Source of the DNA: Arthrobacter sp. JZ12
Lineage (GTDB): Bacteria; Actinomycetota; Actinomycetes; Actinomycetales; Micrococcaceae
Direction: 5' to 3'
DNA length: 64,000 nt
Assembly (NCBI RefSeq): GCF_035189165.1
Contig: NZ_CP045246.1
Span: forward strand, 2,418,001 to 2,482,000
Shown one piece after another: positions 18,820 to 27,987 of this stretch. How positions within the stretch are numbered: the stretch's first letter is position 1; the number at the start of each line of letters is the position of its first letter. The position numbers and the translations under genes are program-made. The notes below the pieces were generated by a model. It saw only the letters and a list, made by a program, of their open reading frames with translations, was not told the DNA's origin and searched no databases.

Positions 18820-20349
18820 TCAAGGGTCGCGAAGGGGTATCAGTTCGGCCAGCACCTGGCCCACATAACTGGGTAGATCGCTGATTACTACCGGGCCGCT
18901 GCGGGCTGCCCGTCGGCCGGCAAGACCGTGCAGCATTGCTGCCGCTGCGGCGAGGGCGCCCCAGCGCGACGACGGCGGCAGGCCCAGGGCGGCGGCGACG
19001 TCGTCATTGTCAGCATTGGTGGCAACAAGCGCTCCCAGGATGCCCGCAAGGGTGTCGCCCGAGCCGGCGGTGGCCAGCCAGGGGGTGGCGTTGGTCTGGC
19101 AGAACAGCTCGCCACTGGGCGCCGCTACCACCGTTGTACTGCCCTTGAGCAGCACGGTGGCACCGGTTTCCCGGGCAGCGCGGCGGGCGAAGTCGGCGGG
19201 GGCGGCTTCAATGGCCTCCCGGGAGACGCTGTTCCCGCGCCGTTCGAAGAGCGCCGCCAGTTCACCTGCGTGCGGAGTGAGGATCACGTTCCCGCCGACG
19301 GTTTCGGGAAGGAGCGGAAGGGCGCCGGCGTCGACGACGGTGGGCAGCCCGGACGCAATGGCGTCATGTGCGCGCTGGTGCTGGCCTTCGTCTTCGGTCG
19401 CACCCGGCCCCACAAGCCACGCCTGTACGTGGGACTCGCCCACCGAGTCCTGTGAGCAGACTGCCTCGGGGTGGACGGTGTTGATTAGGGAGGTCACCGC
19501 CTGCGGACCGAGGAAGCGGATCATACCGACGCCGGTTCCCAGGGCCGCACCGGTCACCAGCACGGCGGCACCTGGGTACATGGCGGATCCCGCAGCGATG
19601 CCAAGTACGCCGCGGCTGTACTTGTGGTCGGATGGACGCGGCACCGCGTAGAGACTGCGCAGGTCCTCCGGTTCAAGAACGTACGCGTCAGGCGTGGGAA
19701 GTGTTTCGTTTAGCCCAATATCGATCGGGACAACCCGCCCGGCCGCCCGTGCGCCGGCGCCGGCCACGAGTCCGGTCTTGAGGGCGCCGAACGTGACAGT
19801 GACGTCGGCTTCGAGGACCTGCCCGGAGACTTCACCGGTATCGGCGTTGACCCCGCTGGGCACGTCACACGCGACAACGCGCCCAGGGCGACCGTAGGCA
19901 GCCGTCCGCTTCACCAGCTCAGCCGCGGCGTCGCGCAGCCCGCCGACGCCACCCGTGCCGAGAATCCCGTCTAGAACCAGATCGGCGCCCGCTGTGCGGG
20001 CAGCGAGGTCGTCGAGATTTGAATCGGTGAGCTGCTCGGCGCGCCCTCCTGCCGCACGGAAAGCGGCCAGCGCGTCGGCGTGGACGCGGTCGGAGGTGAG
20101 GATCGCCGTCGTGCCCGCACCGCGGCGCTGGAGGCGCGCTCCGGCGTAGAGGGCGTCGCCGCCGTTGTTGCCGCTTCCGGCGAGTACGACGACGGTGCTT
20201 CCGTAGACTCCGCCGCTCGCCGCCAGTTCTGCTGCGGCAACCTGCGCAAGCCCGTGCGCTGCCCTCTGCATGAGGACATCCCCGAGGCCGGCATCGAGCA
20301 GCGGGACCTCCGCTGCACGAACCTGTTTCCCGGTGTAGGCACTAAGCAT
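18820..20349 (-). CDS. nnr: Bifunctional NAD(P)H-hydrate epimerase / ADP-dependent NAD(P)H-hydrate dehydratase
   Basis: A 509-residue repair enzyme for hydrated NAD(P)H. The N-terminal YjeF_N epimerase domain (about 1-215) has LAGSGNNGGDALYAGARL and GILGTGGVGGLRDA. The C-terminal ribokinase-like dehydratase domain (about 235-500) has ILTPHAGELAALFERRG and ATAGSGDTLAGILGALVA. The length matches the fused form found in most bacteria. It is 10 bases downstream of acpS on the same strand, the standard actinobacterial arrangement glmS-acpS-nnr. Confidence 0.95.
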   Translation of the reverse strand: MLSAYTGKQVRAAEVPLLDAGLGDVLMQRAAHGLAQVAAAELAASGGVYGSTVVVLAGSGNNGGDALYAGARLQRRGAGTTAILTSDRVHADALAAFRAAGGRAEQLTDSNLDDLAARTAGADLVLDGILGTGGVGGLRDAAAELVKRTAAYGRPGRVVACDVPSGVNADTGEVSGQVLEADVTVTFGALKTGLVAGAGARAAGRVVPIDIGLNETLPTPDAYVLEPEDLRSLYAVPRPSDHKYSRGVLGIAAGSAMYPGAAVLVTGAALGTGVGMIRFLGPQAVTSLINTVHPEAVCSQDSVGESHVQAWLVGPGATEDEGQHQRAHDAIASGLPTVVDAGALPLLPETVGGNVILTPHAGELAALFERRGNSVSREAIEAAPADFARRAARETGATVLLKGSTTVVAAPSGELFCQTNATPWLATAGSGDTLAGILGALVATNADNDDVAAALGLPPSSRWGALAAAAAMLHGLAGRRAARSGPVVISDLPSYVGQVLAELIPLRDP

Positions 20350-20359
20350 GCTTAGAATC

Positions 20360-20731
20360 CTAGCGGGTGACCTCCGGATATTCTCCTTCGGCTACAACCA
20401 TGGCGGTTGCAACGTCACCGTCGTGACTCAATGAGAGGTGCCACCGGTTCACTCCGCGGGCCTCGGCGACGGCCAGGACCGTGCCGGAGACCTCGACAAC
20501 CGGGCTTCCGTTGGTGTCCACGCCGATCCAGCAGTCCTGCCAGTTCATGCCCGCCGGTGCGCCCAAAGCCTTGGCAACAGCTTCCTTGGCCGCAAACCGT
20601 GCTGCGAGCGAGCGCGTGTTGAGCGCCCGCTCGCTTGCCACGAACAGCCGGTCGCGCAGCCCCGGCGTGCGCTCAAGCTGGCGCTCGAACCGGGGCACGT
20701 CGACAACGTCCACACCGATGCCGATGATCAC
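20360..20731 (-). CDS. acpS: Holo-[acyl-carrier-protein] synthase AcpS
   Basis: A 123-residue phosphopantetheinyl transferase that transfers 4'-phosphopantetheine from CoA to acyl carrier protein. The magnesium-binding [18 protein letters not shown] opens the protein, and [14 protein letters not shown] carries the second conserved acidic residue. [19 protein letters not shown] closes it. The length is typical for the AcpS class. It follows glmS by 2 bases, indicating one transcript. Confidence 0.95.
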   Translation of the reverse strand: MIIGIGVDVVDVPRFERQLERTPGLRDRLFVASERALNTRSLAARFAAKEAVAKALGAPAGMNWQDCWIGVDTNGSPVVEVSGTVLAVAEARGVNRWHLSLSHDGDVATAMVVAEGEYPEVTR

Positions 20732-20733
20732 GG

Positions 20734-22656
<1,923 letters not shown>

Positions 22657-22790
22657 GCGCTAAAGCTTACCTGCCGGATGCACGAACCCTGATTCGTGGC
22701 GGACGGAGGTGCCGTAGGTCACCCGGAGCACTGTTGGGGCACCGTCGGCACCGTTTGTTAATGTTCCGGCCAAGGGGCAGAATTCCTAGG

Positions 22791-23771
22791 GTGACTGAGC
22801 AAGCCCGGACCAACGGCGCCACGACAACAGCGGACGCCGGCGTCACTCCCTTCGTTGAACTGGACCGCCAAACCTGGGCGCGCCTGTCCAACGAGCTCGA
22901 ATCGCCTCTGAACCTCGAGGACATCCAGCGCCTGCGGGGTCTTGGTGACGCGCTGAACCTCGACGAGGTGCGGGAGGTCTACCTCCCTCTGTCCCGCCTG
23001 CTCTCGCTCTACGTGGCTGCCGCTGGTGAGCTGCATGCCGCCACCAACACCTTCCTCGGGGAGACCACCAAGCGCACGCCGTTCGTTATCGGCGTGGCGG
23101 GCTCGGTCGCCGTCGGAAAGTCGACGACGGCGCGTGTGCTGCGGGAGCTGCTTCGCCGCTGGCCCGGCACACCGAACGTTGAACTGGTCACTACCGACGG
23201 CTTCCTCTACCCCAATGAGGAACTGGAACGGCGCGGCCTCATGCAGCGCAAGGGCTTTCCGGAGTCCTACGACCGGCGTCGGCTGCTGCGGTTCGTGAGC
23301 GAGGTCAAGAGCGGTGCCGAGGAGGTTCGCGCCCCCTGGTACTCGCACCTGAGCTACAACATCGTGCCCGGGCGCGAGGTGGTGGTCCGCCGTCCTGACG
23401 TCCTGATCGTCGAAGGACTGAACGTCCTCGCGCCGGCCCGGATGCGTGCGGATGGGCGATCGGGCCTGGCCCTCAGCGACTTCTTCGATTTCTCCATATA
23501 TGTTGACGCGAAAACCTCCTATATTGAGGAGTGGTACGTCCAGCGTTTCCAGTCGCTGCGCAGCGGTGCCTTCGCGAATCCGGAGTCATACTTCCACCGG
23601 TACGCCTCGCTTACAGATGTAGAGGCGCGCGAGACGGCGTTGAACATCTGGCATCGCATCAACGAACCGAACCTGATGGAGAACGTCCTGCCCACCCGCG
23701 GCCGAGCCACCCTGGTGCTTACCAAGGAAGCCGACCACTCGATCCGAAGAATGCTGCTACGCAAAACCTGA
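22791..23771 (+). CDS. coaA: Type I pantothenate kinase CoaA
   Basis: A 326-residue kinase phosphorylating pantothenate, the first step of CoA synthesis. The P-loop is [17 protein letters not shown]. It is followed by [20 protein letters not shown] and [11 protein letters not shown], both diagnostic of bacterial CoaA. The GTG at 22791 was chosen because it gives the family's usual length; an ATG at 22761 in the same frame is possible. The stop overlaps the presumed start region of the downstream lipoprotein gene. It diverges from glmS across 134 bases. Confidence 0.93.
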   Translation: MTEQARTNGATTTADAGVTPFVELDRQTWARLSNELESPLNLEDIQRLRGLGDALNLDEVREVYLPLSRLLSLYVAAAGELHAATNTFLGETTKRTPFVIGVAGSVAVGKSTTARVLRELLRRWPGTPNVELVTTDGFLYPNEELERRGLMQRKGFPESYDRRRLLRFVSEVKSGAEEVRAPWYSHLSYNIVPGREVVVRRPDVLIVEGLNVLAPARMRADGRSGLALSDFFDFSIYVDAKTSYIEEWYVQRFQSLRSGAFANPESYFHRYASLTDVEARETALNIWHRINEPNLMENVLPTRGRATLVLTKEADHSIRRMLLRKT

Positions 23772-23803
23772 CAGCCAGTCGGCGGAGTCGCATCCCGTCG
23801 GCG

Positions 23804-24685
23804 ATGCTGACCACCGCGGCAGTACTTGTCGTGCTCACAGCCTGCGGATCTCAGCCTCCTTCGATTGACGCCGGTACGACGACGGCGGTAGCACCTACCG
23901 TCTCCCCCTCACCTTCAGCTACTCCCACCGGCAGCATTCCGGCTCCTGCGCAGCGGACCCCCGAACCTACGGTGGCGTCGGAACCCGCTGGGGACGCGCC
24001 GTCGTCGTTGGCGGCCGTGCCCACCACCACAGCGGCAACGGCCGCACCGGAGCCAAGCGCTCCCCCAGCCGCGGCTCCGAACCCTGAGGTGGACGATCCG
24101 GCGTCGATCACCGTTGTTGTGAATAAGCGCCGGCCGCTCGATCCGATCGACTATTTCCCCTTCGGACTGGTGCTTCCGGCCGTTCCACTGGCCGTGCAGG
24201 AAGCAAACGGCCTGTTGCGAGGCGAGACTGCCGCCGCTGTGGAGGACATGTTCGCGGCAGCGCAGAGCGACGGGGTGGGGCTGACGGTGGTGAGCGGCTA
24301 CCGCTCGTACCAGGATCAGGTGTCCACCTACAACCACTGGGTGGCGCAGAACGGCGGCAACACCGCCGCGGCCGACCGCATTTCCGCACGCGCGGGCCAT
24401 TCCGAACATCAGACCGGGCTGGCGTTCGACGTGGGCCAGTCCGACGGCGCCTGCACCCTTTCGCCCTGCTTCGCCGACACCGCGGCCGGGCAGTGGATGG
24501 CGGCCAATGCGCACCGGTTCGGCTTCATCCTCCGCTATCCGGGCAATGCCGAGGGCATCACCGGGTTTGCCGCCGAGTCCTGGCACTACCGCTTCGTCGG
24601 CGAAGAGACGGCGGCGGCGATGCGTCAATCGGGCGTTGCGACGCTGGAGGAGCACTTCGGCCTTCCGCCGGCGCCCGGTTACTGA
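23804..24685 (+). CDS. M15B D-alanyl-D-alanine carboxypeptidase (VanY-like) lipoprotein
   Basis: A 293-residue peptidase from the first ATG. LVVLTACGS is a lipobox, giving a membrane-anchored lipoprotein, followed by a Pro/Thr/Ala-rich linker of about 80 residues. The VanY-type domain has SGYRSYQDQVSTYNHWV, GHSEHQTGLAFDVGQ with zinc-ligand His and Asp, and ESWHYRFVG with the last zinc His. These enzymes trim the terminal D-Ala from peptidoglycan stems. With this ATG the signal lacks a basic N-region; the open frame upstream supplies RRSR but offers only a CTG (23768) overlapping the coaA stop. The true start is therefore unsettled. Confidence 0.85.
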   Translation: MLTTAAVLVVLTACGSQPPSIDAGTTTAVAPTVSPSPSATPTGSIPAPAQRTPEPTVASEPAGDAPSSLAAVPTTTAATAAPEPSAPPAAAPNPEVDDPASITVVVNKRRPLDPIDYFPFGLVLPAVPLAVQEANGLLRGETAAAVEDMFAAAQSDGVGLTVVSGYRSYQDQVSTYNHWVAQNGGNTAAADRISARAGHSEHQTGLAFDVGQSDGACTLSPCFADTAAGQWMAANAHRFGFILRYPGNAEGITGFAAESWHYRFVGEETAAAMRQSGVATLEEHFGLPPAPGY

Positions 24686-24732
24686 CCCGCGCCGTCGAAG
24701 GTTTTCACGCGAGCTTGGGTAGCCTGAACTTC

Positions 24733-25125
24733 ATGCTGAACGGATTCAAGAATTTCATCATGAAGGGCAATGTCATCGACCTGGCTGTGGCCGTGGTCAT
24801 CGGTGCTGCCTTCAGCGCCGTTGTGAACTCTCTCGTGGAGAGCGTCCTCATGCCTTTCATTTCGGCGATAGTGGGCTCGCCCAACTTCGACGATTTCGCC
24901 AAGGTGACGCTGAACGGGAACGAGATCCAGTTCGGTGTTTTCCTGACAGCCCTGGTGAACTTCCTGCTGATCGCAGCGGCCGTCTACTTCGTCATCGTGA
25001 TGCCCATGAATAAGCTGATCGAGCATCGGGACCGCAAGCTGCACATCGAGGACAAGCCGGCGGAAGTGGATCCGCAGATCGCGCTGCTCACCGAGATCCG
25101 GGACAGCCTTCGCGAGCGCGCCTGA
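24733..25125 (+). CDS. mscL: Large-conductance mechanosensitive channel MscL
   Basis: A 130-residue channel. It starts MLNGFKNFIMKGNVIDLAVAV, the conserved S1 helix and first transmembrane segment, shown only as the N-terminal feature. VIGAAFSAVVNSLVESVLMP and the second membrane segment LVNFLLIAAAVYFVIVMPMN follow. The cytoplasmic C-terminal helix ends TEIRDSLRERA. The channel opens under membrane tension and releases solutes on osmotic downshock. The ATG at 24733 fits the family start exactly; the longer open frame upstream is not coding. It is followed by a strong terminator. Confidence 0.96.
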   Translation: MLNGFKNFIMKGNVIDLAVAVVIGAAFSAVVNSLVESVLMPFISAIVGSPNFDDFAKVTLNGNEIQFGVFLTALVNFLLIAAAVYFVIVMPMNKLIEHRDRKLHIEDKPAEVDPQIALLTEIRDSLRERA

Positions 25126-25146
25126 CTGCACACGCCCTCAAACGAT

Positions 25147-25179
25147 CTGAGGCCCGGAGAATTCCTCTCCGGGCCTCAG
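25147..25179. terminator. Bidirectional intrinsic terminator between mscL and glmM
   Basis: A perfect 14-base inverted repeat, arms 25147-25160 and 25166-25179, with a 5-base loop (ATTCC). It lies 21 bases after the mscL stop and 19 bases from the glmM stop, which ends from the other side. T-rich sequence is modest on both sides (ATATCTCTCCCTCTT on plus; GTTTGAG on minus). Confidence 0.85.
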
Positions 25180-25198
25180 CCATATCTCTCCCTCTTGC

Positions 25199-26551
25199 TT
25201 AGGCGGGTTCGAGCGCCAACTGGTTCTGCACTACGCCGGCCAGTGCGGCAGCGGTGCGCTCAGCGGTTTCCATGTCGGCGGCCTCGACCATCACGCGGAC
25301 TACGGGCTCTGTGCCGGACGGGCGAAGGAGCACGCGGCCGGTTTCACCGAGTTCCTGCTGTGCCTCACGGACGGCGCGCTGAACCTCGGCGTCGCTACTG
25401 ACGCTGGACTTGTCCACGCCCTTCACGTTGATGAGGACCTGCGGGAACTTGGTCATGATCGTGGCCAGGTCCTTCAGGCTGCGGCCGGTACCCGCCACCT
25501 GGGCTGCGAGCTGCAGGCCGGTGAGGACGCCGTCGCCGGTGGTGGCGTAGTCGGCGAAGATCACGTGGCCGGACTGTTCGCCGCCCAGGCTGAAGTCGCC
25601 GTCGCGCATGCCTTCGAGCACGTAGCGGTCACCGACGCTGGTTTCGAGCAGGCTGATGCCGGCGTCACGGAGGGCGAGCTTGAGTCCGAGGTTGCTCATG
25701 ACCGTTGCCACGAGCGTGCTGTCCTTCAGGCGGCCGGCAGAGTTGAGTGCGACGGCCATGATCGCCATGATCTGGTCGCCGTCCACGACGGTGCCCTCGT
25801 GGTCGACGGCGAGGCAGCGGTCGGCGTCGCCGTCGTGGGCGATTCCGAGGTGTGCGCCGTGTTCGAGCACGGCGGCCTGCAGCATTTCGAGGTGGGTGGA
25901 GCCGCAGCCGTCGTTGATGTTGTTGCCGTCAGGGTCGGCACCGATGACGATCACCTGGGCGCCGGCGTCGGAAAACACCTGGGGCGAGCAGCCGCTGGCG
26001 GCGCCGTTGGCGCAGTCCAGCACGATCTTGAGCCCGTCAAGGCGGTGCGGCAGGGACTGGAGCAGATGAACGATGTAACGGTCTTCGGCGTCTGCGAAGC
26101 GCTGGATGCGTCCGACGTCGGGGCCGACCGGGCGGCGCACCGGCGAGCTGAGCTGCGCTTCAATGGCGTCTTCCACTGCGTCGTCGAGCTTCTTGCCGCC
26201 GCGGGCCAGGAACTTGATGCCGTTGTCCGGTGCCGGGTTATGCGAGGCGGAGATCATGACGCCGAAGTCGGCATTCAGGTCCGCGACGAGGAAGGCGGCT
26301 GCCGGCGTGGGGAGGACGCCGGCGTCGTACACGTCCACGCCCGAACTGGCCAGCCCGGCCTCCACCGCTGCGGCGATGAAGTCGCCGCTGATGCGGGGAT
26401 CGCGTGCGATGACGGCGGTGGGTCGCCGGCCCTCGGACTGCTGGTGTCCCAGTACGACGGCGGCCGCCTGGGCCAGCTGCAAAGCGAGTTCTGCGGTGAG
26501 AAGGCCGTTCGCCTGACCGCGGACACCATCGGTCCCAAATAATCTACTCAT
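25199..26551 (-). CDS. glmM: Phosphoglucosamine mutase GlmM
   Basis: A 450-residue alpha-D-phosphohexomutase that converts glucosamine-6-phosphate to glucosamine-1-phosphate, the step after GlmS. It starts [16 protein letters not shown]. The phosphoserine loop is in [16 protein letters not shown], the magnesium loop is [13 protein letters not shown], and the sugar-binding [10 protein letters not shown] and phosphate-binding [12 protein letters not shown] regions are present. It is downstream of rplM-rpsI on the same strand, a common actinobacterial order, but a hairpin lies between. Confidence 0.96.
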   Translation of the reverse strand: MSRLFGTDGVRGQANGLLTAELALQLAQAAAVVLGHQQSEGRRPTAVIARDPRISGDFIAAAVEAGLASSGVDVYDAGVLPTPAAAFLVADLNADFGVMISASHNPAPDNGIKFLARGGKKLDDAVEDAIEAQLSSPVRRPVGPDVGRIQRFADAEDRYIVHLLQSLPHRLDGLKIVLDCANGAASGCSPQVFSDAGAQVIVIGADPDGNNINDGCGSTHLEMLQAAVLEHGAHLGIAHDGDADRCLAVDHEGTVVDGDQIMAIMAVALNSAGRLKDSTLVATVMSNLGLKLALRDAGISLLETSVGDRYVLEGMRDGDFSLGGEQSGHVIFADYATTGDGVLTGLQLAAQVAGTGRSLKDLATIMTKFPQVLINVKGVDKSSVSSDAEVQRAVREAQQELGETGRVLLRPSGTEPVVRVMVEAADMETAERTAAALAGVVQNQLALEPA

Positions 26552-26616
26552 CGGAGTCCATCCTAAGGTCAGAAGCGTTTGGTGCCCGGAAGGGCTGCAA
26601 CAAACGCTATTAAAGC

Positions 26617-26652
26617 GTTACGCCCGCCCGGCAGTTGCCGAGCGGGCGTAAC
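26617..26652 (-). terminator. Intrinsic terminator after rpsI
   Basis: Arms 26617-26627 and 26642-26652 form an 11-base perfect stem; the 14-base loop itself can form a CGGCA/TGCCG hairpin. On the minus strand the stem is followed by GCTTTAATAG, a short T-rich stretch. It lies 40 bases after the rpsI stop and upstream of glmM. Confidence 0.75.
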
Positions 26653-26692
26653 GGGTGGAGCAAGTTTGGCGCGTGGAGCCAAGCGGCTTTTT

Positions 26693-27190
26693 CTAGCGCT
26701 TGGAGTACTGAGGCGCCTTGCGTGCCTTCTTCAGACCAGCCTTCTTACGCTCGATGACGCGAGCGTCGCGGGTCAGGAAGCCGGCCTTCTTCAGTGCCGG
26801 GCGGTTGTTCTCGCGGTCGATCTCGTTGAGTGCGCGAGCAACGCCGAGGCGCAGTGCACCGGCCTGGCCGGAGGGGCCGCCGCCGTGGATGCGGGCGATG
26901 ACGTCGTACGCGCCGTCGAGCTCGAGGAGCTTGAACGGATCGTTGACTTCCTGCTGGTGCAGCTTGTTCGGGAAGTAGTCCGACAGTTCGCGGCCGTTGA
27001 CGGTCCACTTGCCGGTGCCGGGCACAACGCGAACGCGTGCAACAGCTTCCTTGCGGCGACCAACGGCGGAGCCGCCGACGGTCAGCGCGGGGCGCTCCTT
27101 GGCAGGTGCGTCCGAAACGGGCGCGGATTCCGAGGTGTAGCTGGTGAGCTCCTCGGTGGGTTCGTTCAGCTCTTCAGTGTTCTGAGCCAC
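26693..27190 (-). CDS. rpsI: 30S ribosomal protein S9
   Basis: A 165-residue S9. The core is recognisable from [20 protein letters not shown] through [19 protein letters not shown] to the basic C-terminal tail [12 protein letters not shown], whose last arginine contacts P-site tRNA. An N-terminal extension of about 35 acidic/Thr/Ser/Pro residues before the core is usual in actinobacteria. It follows rplM by 39 bases and is co-transcribed with it. Confidence 0.97.
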   Translation of the reverse strand: MAQNTEELNEPTEELTSYTSESAPVSDAPAKERPALTVGGSAVGRRKEAVARVRVVPGTGKWTVNGRELSDYFPNKLHQQEVNDPFKLLELDGAYDVIARIHGGGPSGQAGALRLGVARALNEIDRENNRPALKKAGFLTRDARVIERKKAGLKKARKAPQYSKR

Positions 27191-27229
27191 GGTTCTCCTT
27201 GAGTGATTCTTAGTCTTTGGTGGCCAGGA

Positions 27230-27673
27230 CTACTGAGCGACCTGGGTGATTTCGAAAGTCTGGGGCTTCTGGGCCGCGTGCGGGTGCTCTGCACCGCGGT
27301 AGACCTTCAGCTTGCTGATCTGCTGGGCAGCCAGGGAGTTCTTGGGGAGCATGCCCTTGATGGCCTTCTCAACAGCGCGAACCGGGTTCTTCTCCAGCAG
27401 CTCTGCGTAGTTCACGGACTTAAGGCCGCCCGGGTAACCGGAGTGGCGGTAAGCGCGCTTCTGCTCGAGCTTGGCGCCGGTGAGGGCTACCTTCTCAGCG
27501 TTGATGATGATGACGAAGTCGCCCATATCCATATGGGGGGCAAAGGTCGGCTTGTGCTTTCCGCGCAGCAGTGTTGCGGTCTGGCTGGCAAGACGGCCTA
27601 GGACAACGTCGGTGGCGTCAATGACGTGCCACTGGCGGTTGATGTCGCCGGGCTTCGGGGTGTACGTACGCAC
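27230..27673 (-). CDS. rplM: 50S ribosomal protein L13
   Basis: A 147-residue L13 from a GTG start at 27673, preceded by GAAGG. This start gives the standard [19 protein letters not shown] beginning and the family length. The longer in-frame extension upstream runs through the leader and promoter and is not coding. The core [19 protein letters not shown] and [18 protein letters not shown] are typical. L13 is an early-assembly 23S rRNA binder. It heads the rplM-rpsI unit. Confidence 0.96.
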   Translation of the reverse strand: MRTYTPKPGDINRQWHVIDATDVVLGRLASQTATLLRGKHKPTFAPHMDMGDFVIIINAEKVALTGAKLEQKRAYRHSGYPGGLKSVNYAELLEKNPVRAVEKAIKGMLPKNSLAAQQISKLKVYRGAEHPHAAQKPQTFEITQVAQ

Positions 27674-27987
27674 GGTTTTTGCCTTCGTTTCTTGTTCTAC
27701 GGTGACGCCGGCTACGGGAGGTAAACCTCTCGATGCCAACGCAGCTGATGCATGCGTTACCGGAACTTCAGGTGAGGACTGAAACGACACCGGTGATCCC
27801 TGAGACCTCGGCCAGTTCCGCGGACCAGGTAGCTCTGCAACTGAGCCGCACGCGGACATGGACGTATCGAGATGGGACACGCACAACGACTTACAAGATT
27901 AGCGTGGAGGTGTGTGCCCGGTCAAAACAGAGCTTCATCCCTGACCGCTAGGATGTTCCTCGTGTCATTTTTGGGGAAGGGCGGGAT
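27674..27987. other. rplM leader and divergent promoter region (314 bases, no gene)
   Basis: This gap separates the GTG of rplM from the GTG of the FtsX-type permease. It holds the rplM promoter (27896-27925) and a leader of about 215 bases. Within the leader an AACGCA/TGCGTT pair around GCTGATGCA and a GGAGGTAAACCTC segment could fold. No coding signal beyond an out-of-context extension of the L13 frame is seen. The permease start is preceded by GGGGAAGGGCGG. Confidence 0.6.
27896..27925 (-). promoter_or_regulatory. Promoter of rplM-rpsI
   Basis: On the minus strand TTGACC (27920-27925) and TAATCT (27896-27901) are separated by 18 bases, close to the consensus for the main sigma factor. The implied leader before the rplM GTG is about 215 bases, long enough for regulatory structure. 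Confidence 0.65.
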
